Assembly: GCA_905182985.1 (NCBI GenBank)
Contig: CAJJDN010000028.1
Span: 413,857-477,856 of the forward strand
Length of the DNA: 64,000 bases
Direction of reading: 5' to 3'
DNA from: Paramecium sonneborni
Taxonomy: Eukaryota; Ciliophora; Oligohymenophorea; Peniculida; Parameciidae
Part shown: one piece after another, positions 59,201-64,000 of the stretch
How the letters are laid out: each line of letters starts with the position of its first letter
Numbering within the stretch: the stretch's first letter is position 1
Program-made: the position numbers and the translations under genes
The notes under the pieces: model-generated
The model's input: the letters and a program-made list of their open reading frames with translations, nothing else
What the model was told of the DNA's origin: nothing
The model's database searches: none

Positions 59201-62200
59201 GATGAAAAAGAAAGTGTATTCTAGTCATAACAACATTTGAATCCAATAAATGATTAAGANGTATCCACATCTATTGAAAAGTTTGCTTTAGTAATAACAC
59301 TCAATTAATCTTGTTGCCATCTTATTGGATATACTAAATAAGAAATCATCAACAGAAAAATAAATTTATTTATGCCAAATTTATTTCAGAAGTTTCATGA
59401 TTAGTATATTGAGAGATTTCTTCTTACAAGCGACATAAAAAATATTAATAAAGATAGATTTATATTCCTGAAGGATAAATAAAATTATATATTGCCTTGT
59501 TATATTGTTTTAAGAATATTACATACTATAGATGAAAATGTAAATTTGGCAGCATAATTTATTACTGTCAAGGCTTTTAAACCCACTTGTTATTTAATAA
59601 TCGATTAAGATTACATTATAGACTCTATATCAGCTACTACAATTTAATTATTAGGAATGGAAAATAAATTAGTAATAAATAAATAATTAAGATTTGATTT
59701 GTTATTTCCTGAATTCATTGAAAATATTTCTATTTATAAAACTAAGTTTGGAGGAAAAATAAAATATGTACAAGATAATTTTGTAAAATAATTTTAATAG
59801 AATAATTAAAATATAATTTATAAGGAACAAGAGTTTAACTGCATCCTTAAAGAAATAGTAAATATTACTAAAAATGAAGTAATGGGATATTACATTAAAT
59901 TAGAATTATGTGAATAAGTATATTAAAATTAAAGTTTTGATGAACTTTTATAACCATAAAAATAAGGTTAGTAGATTTTATAAAGTCTATAATTTAAATA
60001 TATTGTAAATTAGAAATTATATTTGGGTGAATTCGTTGATGAGAATTTAACAAAGTTATCTTAAAGCATTTTATGGGATCAAATTGAATAATCTTCATTA
60101 GGTTCATCCAATTAAATGAATAATGAAACTACTCATTAGGAATCATTAAGACGACGAACAATTAGATTATCAGATCATGATAAACCTATAATAAATTATG
60201 CTGAAAATATTAGGGTTCTTCGTCTATTTTAAAATTAGATATAAGAAATAGATGATAAAGATAATATTATATCTGATGATGATGAAAAAGAAAGTGTATT
60301 CTAGTCATAACAACATTTGAATCCAATAAATGATTAAGAACAAATTGAAAATAACATTTTTCGTTCTAGAAAAAATTTAGAAAATATTATCACATCGACT
60401 TCAACGCCTAGAGTTATAATAAAAGTTAAATGGATTAGTAACATTATTATAATAATAATACTTATACTATCATTTATAGATTACTTTATTGCCATTAACT
60501 AAACTGATGAAATCTTTAATACAATATTATTGGTTAGAGATGGAAATTTCAGAAATAGTGAATTGGGTATTATTTTAAGTTCCATTTTTAATTTATAGTT
60601 ATTAAATAGGAATGTATTTAATCTAACAGTAAATCAAGCTAAAATTTATGAATTAGAATAAAGAAAGATTATTAATGATTCCATTAACAATGTTAATATA
60701 TTAAATCAAGATATCGTTTCAAAGGCAAATAATTTAGCACCTCAAAATTATTAATTTGAATTTATATTAAAGAATGTGAAAATTCAGCTTAATGATTAAG
60801 GTTAGATTGAATATTATGATTTAAACTAAGCTATTTAATAAATACTTAGTAAATCATTGGCTATTAGAGATAAGGAGTTAGATTTTATAAGTTATTTAGA
60901 TTCGGATGTTAATTTTGTAGTAAGTAATTGGTTAAATAATTTATAATATTCATTAAAGGAATCCTTAAATAATTTAATTGAAAATTTAATAAAAAAAACA
61001 ATGGAAAAAATTAGTATTTTTGTAGTTTTATTGATTGTTTCTATTTCCACAATTAGCATTGGACTTTTTCTATTAATAATTGCACTTTTATCTGTCTCTC
61101 GTTCCTAAAGTGATATAGTAAGTTTATTCTTGGATATTCCTGATAAAACGATAAGATATTTATATCATAAAAGTGAAAATTTCCTTACAAATCTTCAAAT
61201 AGGAGAGGATGATGATTTAATATCTGAGAATGATGAAACAATAGATAAAGAAGAAAATGCTTAATTATAAAAGACTTTGAAATCTAAAAGAACCAAAAAA
61301 AAGTACAAAAATGCAAATAAAGAATACAATTACTTTATCTATATAATAACTTTCATTTTAATAATAATATAAGGTTATTTTATTCTCACATATTTCTTAA
61401 GTGGAGATACAATTAAATATATTCATTATCTTAGTGGAGAATATAATTTAACAGCTAGAACTGAACAATTTTATAGATTTTCAGAGATTTGTTAGAGATC
61501 TTTATTTTATAATCGTAATATGAGAATACTTGAAAAAGAGTCTTATGATGCTATTGTAGATAATTAGGATGAATTATACATTCATAATTCATATATGTAA
61601 TAACTTCATTCATAAAATATTGATTTATTATAATAGAATTATGTGGATGCATTTAATGAATTATATATTGATGATCCTTGTCCAATAGTTATTGAATAAG
61701 TAAAGTCAATTGATGCAGAATCTTGTTCTTTATTAATGGATAGTGGTTTTTCATAAGGTTTAAATGTTGGTGTTCCTAGATTCTTTGAAAATTTAAGATA
61801 TTTAAGAACTATTTATGATTAACTCTATAATAATCCGAAAGCTAATTTTACATTTCTGGCTAGAGGTTATGGAATATTTAGAAATATTACAGAAGATAAT
61901 GATAATAGTACAAATTTCATTTTAAATCTTAATAATTTCTAGCATGCCAAAGAAAACCGAGAGATATAACATCATTATTTTAAAAGTAATTAAATATTTA
62001 ATATTAAGGTATTTTTAGATATCTAACAAATTAATTTATTTAAGGACTGAATAATTAATTGGATAATTTAAAATTATAGAGATTAGCAATTTTTATATTT
62101 TTTTAAGTTTTACTTTTTGTGATTTATTTTTTATTATGGCTACCTTTAGCTTTAAAAATAACAAAAGATATATGGAGTACTAGAGCAATGATATTGATGA

Positions 62201-62283
62201 TCCCTTTAAAAATAATATTAAGGATTAGATCTATAAAAGATTATATAAGAAATTAAATATAAGAAGGTGATTAGGATCCTTGA
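56253..62283 (+). CDS. large PAS-domain multi-pass membrane protein (ciliate TmcB-like family)
   Basis: The start at 56253, with introns 56504-56529 (26 nt) and 61986-62008 (23 nt), leaves one frame to TGA 62281. It has 1993 codons as assembled, or 1633 if the duplicated 1080 bp are collapsed. The N-terminal third holds many TM helices (CIGILTLSIMLTFFLGLRL, IVAILFTIIFYCYCFFFAF). A cytosolic region follows with a PAS fold (ALVITLNQSCCHLIGYTKQE, then KINLFMPNLFQKFHDQYIE) at about residue 635. Further TM segments surround an extracellular loop, and the last helices end in a basic tail (TRAMILMIPLKIILRIRSIK). This matches the large ciliate-expanded PAS/TM protein family, of presumed sensory or mechanosensory role. 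Confidence 0.82.
58181..59259 (+). repeat. copy 1 of a 1079-bp direct duplication flanking a single N
   Basis: Bases 58181-59259 recur at 59261-60339 (offset 1080), apparently without differences, with one N at 59260. It covers the PAS region of the membrane protein. As at 29052, this looks like unmerged overlapping contig ends. The offset is a multiple of three, so the frame survives and the protein appears to have two identical PAS regions. Confidence 0.9.
59261..60339 (+). repeat. copy 2 of the 1079-bp duplication
   Basis: Repeats 58181-59259 and then continues into the unique 3' part of the PAS/TM gene at 60340. Confidence 0.9.
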
Positions 62284-62338
62284 AAGTTTATTATATTATT
62301 TATATAATGGAATTTTTGAATATTATGAATATTTAAAA

Positions 62339-63096
62339 TCATTAATCATTAAGGATTGATAGATTTTTTACTTATTATTATTTAAGCAACATTTCCAACT
62401 AATTAATTTAATCAAATGTCTTAGCATTTTCAAGTAATTTCTTAATATGATCTTTATCTATTGTGGCATCTTTTAAGTTAACCAAATTCATATAATCTGT
62501 CAATTCATCTGGCTTAAACGATTCTATTGCTTTTTCACGTTCCTAAAACATAAATAAAGAGGATTAACTGCCAAAGTCACTTTATTGAAATCTAAAACTT
62601 TAAGATTTGGTAAAATGGCTATAACTTTATAGCGATAATCAGGTTGTTGAGTGATCAGATTACCATGCAAAATCAAGCGCTTTAACTTTTTGCAATTTCT
62701 TAATTAATACATTTCATTAATGTCTGTAAGTCTATTGTTCATCAGAATTAAGTTTTCAATGTTGGGTAATGAGTCTGAAATATCAGTCAATTTTGTGATT
62801 CTATTATTGGATAGGTTTAAAGTTTTTAATCTGAAGATACAATATTATTGTTTACCTTTTTAATAATGTAAGATTTCCTAATTTTTTGATATCATTATCA
62901 CCTAAATCAATATGATCAAAAAAGTCCTTGAATAATAAATACAGATACCAAAGTAGCTCCTAGATTTTCAATGGCTGTGATTTTTTTGGCTATGAATGTT
63001 ATTAGATATGAGAATACCTCTTAAATCTAGTTATCGTTCATTTAATGGATTAATGAAATGGTGAGACCCTTGAATTAATTCAGAATTAATTTTCAT
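62339..63096 (-). CDS. SNRPA1: U2 snRNP protein A' (U2A', leucine-rich repeat)
   Basis: 218 codons with four introns (62990-63017, 62927-62948, 62831-62855 and 62543-62568). The N-terminus ELIQGSHHFINPLNERQLDL matches U2A'. Leucine-rich repeats follow (ITAIENLGATLDFFDHIDLG, LKTLNLSNNRITKLTDI, NIENLILMNNRLTDI), then the typical cap NPDYR-like element (QQPDYRYKVIAILPNLKVLD) and FNKVTLAERE. U2A' binds U2B'' and U2 snRNA in the spliceosome. The C-terminal tail is shorter than in human (255 aa). It converges with the PAS/TM gene, 55 bp stop to stop. Confidence 0.88.
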
Positions 63097-64000
63097 TAAT
63101 TATATAAATTAATATTTAATCAACTTTGAATATCTAAAAAAAAATGCAAAAATTTGATTAATTACTTTTAACATCTAAATATTGAGAAGATCAACATTTA
63201 CAATCTAAACTGAATAAAAGCAATCCATTCATGATGAAAATATTTTATTTATTTTAATCTATTCAGGTATTTTATTCCAAGTTTTCTATTGAAATAAAAG
63301 ATACTATTTACCCATAAAATAAGGATTATGTATTAATGAATATCAACAAACAATCGTTCTAATTTTTTATAGCTTACTTTTATTTGCAATTTAAATAAAT
63401 AGAAAAATTCTTTTTCTATCATCATTTAAAACATTAATGTAGTGTATTTGTTATTTATAAAGCCCTTTTGAAAATTCAATAATTAAATTCTAAATTATTA
63501 TGCTCATGGAATGTTTATCGGTGCTAATAAAAATACCTACTGAAAATAAGATAGACTTATTTTATTATATCCTTTAAATTGTAAAAATAATCTATGCATT
63601 CATTTTAGACATATAATTAATTAAACTGGATTTTATTTTCTATATCTGAGAGAAATCTTCATCAAGTTCTTATTACTATTTCAACTTAATCAATTAGTCA
63701 ACTTTAATATCTTTGAATAATTTTTTATTTTACTATCATCTCAATTTCTTTGACTATTCATTAAATGAATATGTATTAAGTTCTTTGTTGTATTTTGTAT
63801 AGATTTAGTAAACCTATCTTTTTCAATAGTTTTTTTTAAATCATCTTTTCTTTACTATGTTTTTAAAGAACCTTAGAATTATAATTAGAATGTAATTAGA
63901 ATATAATCTTAGAAACAATTATGGGAAAAGTAATATCCATATTCTATAATAAATATTTAATTATAACTTACTAAATAGTATATTGGAAAAAATCCACATT
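63097..64000. other. A+T-rich right end, possible partial gene
   Basis: No confident gene. On the minus strand a frame of over 100 codons is open between about 63350 and 63700 (for example KVDQLIKLKQQQELDEDFSQ), with more open sequence to about 63860. This could be the end of a coiled-coil gene starting beyond the window, or decayed sequence. Confidence 0.35.

Noticed and set aside
1..64000. Telomeric G/T repeats (CCCCAA or CCCAAA type) at the ends
   Set aside because: Neither end shows them; the window is internal to a chromosome or scaffold.

Overview
This window looks like macronuclear DNA of a ciliate, most likely Paramecium. The DNA is roughly three-quarters A+T. Long open frames appear only when TAA and TAG are read as glutamine and TGA is the sole stop. 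Genes are broken by very small introns (mostly 19-32 nt, usually GTA...TAG), and intergenic gaps are often only 20-60 bp. The left end carries a very cysteine-rich, GPI-anchor-like surface antigen of the Paramecium immobilisation-antigen type. All gene models here were spliced by eye; an exon sum divisible by three was the main internal check.

Layout. 1-8.7 kb: A+T-rich flank, the surface antigen, then a poorly resolved minus-strand gene. 8.9-15.2 kb: a compact plus-strand block with a multi-pass membrane protein, the centriole cartwheel protein SAS-6, ribosomal protein eL43, an Mtq2-type eRF1 methyltransferase and the polyadenylation factor Fip1. 15.2-20.4 kb: two minus-strand ion channels, a polycystin-2-like channel and a cyclic-nucleotide-type K+ channel carrying a zinc knuckle, 50 bp apart. 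20.7-27.3 kb: an unrecognised gene, an HSF-type transcription factor, a long gene-poor stretch and a small HTH protein. 27.3-30.4 kb: a J-domain protein and an AP-3 sigma adaptin gene inside a 1.1-kb segment present twice around a single N. 31-35 kb: a Ulp1/SENP protease, a secreted protein, an XBP1-like bZIP factor and a multi-pass membrane protein. 35.2-42.2 kb: coiled-coil and EF-hand proteins, a MAP kinase and the Pol I/III subunit RPC19. 42.8-47.4 kb: two tandem small paralogs, an unrecognised gene, a divergent bZIP and a VPS9 (Rab5 GEF) protein. 47.8-56 kb: a B-box/TPR protein with introns repeating once per TPR, a CK1-type kinase with hydrophobic C-terminal segments, a choline-transporter-like protein and an unrecognised gene. 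56.2-63.1 kb: a large PAS-domain membrane protein, again with a 1.08-kb duplication around a single N, then the U2 snRNP protein U2A'.

There is no operon logic. Several neighbours fit cell-biological themes: basal body and cilium (SAS-6, polycystin channel, possibly the MAPK and EF-hand protein), endomembrane traffic (AP-3 sigma, VPS9), RNA processing and translation (Fip1, U2A', Mtq2, eL43, RPC19) and stress transcription (HSF, XBP1-like bZIP). I found no tRNA, rRNA, CRISPR, telomere repeat or recognisable transposon. The most notable observations are an AP-3 sigma frame that is open only if a CTT-TGA site is crossed by a +1 shift, the TPR gene with one phase-identical intron per repeat, an eL43 lacking three of four zinc ligands, the zinc knuckle in the K+ channel, a TGACGTGG element in front of the XBP1-like gene, and two duplications around single Ns that look like unmerged contig overlaps.
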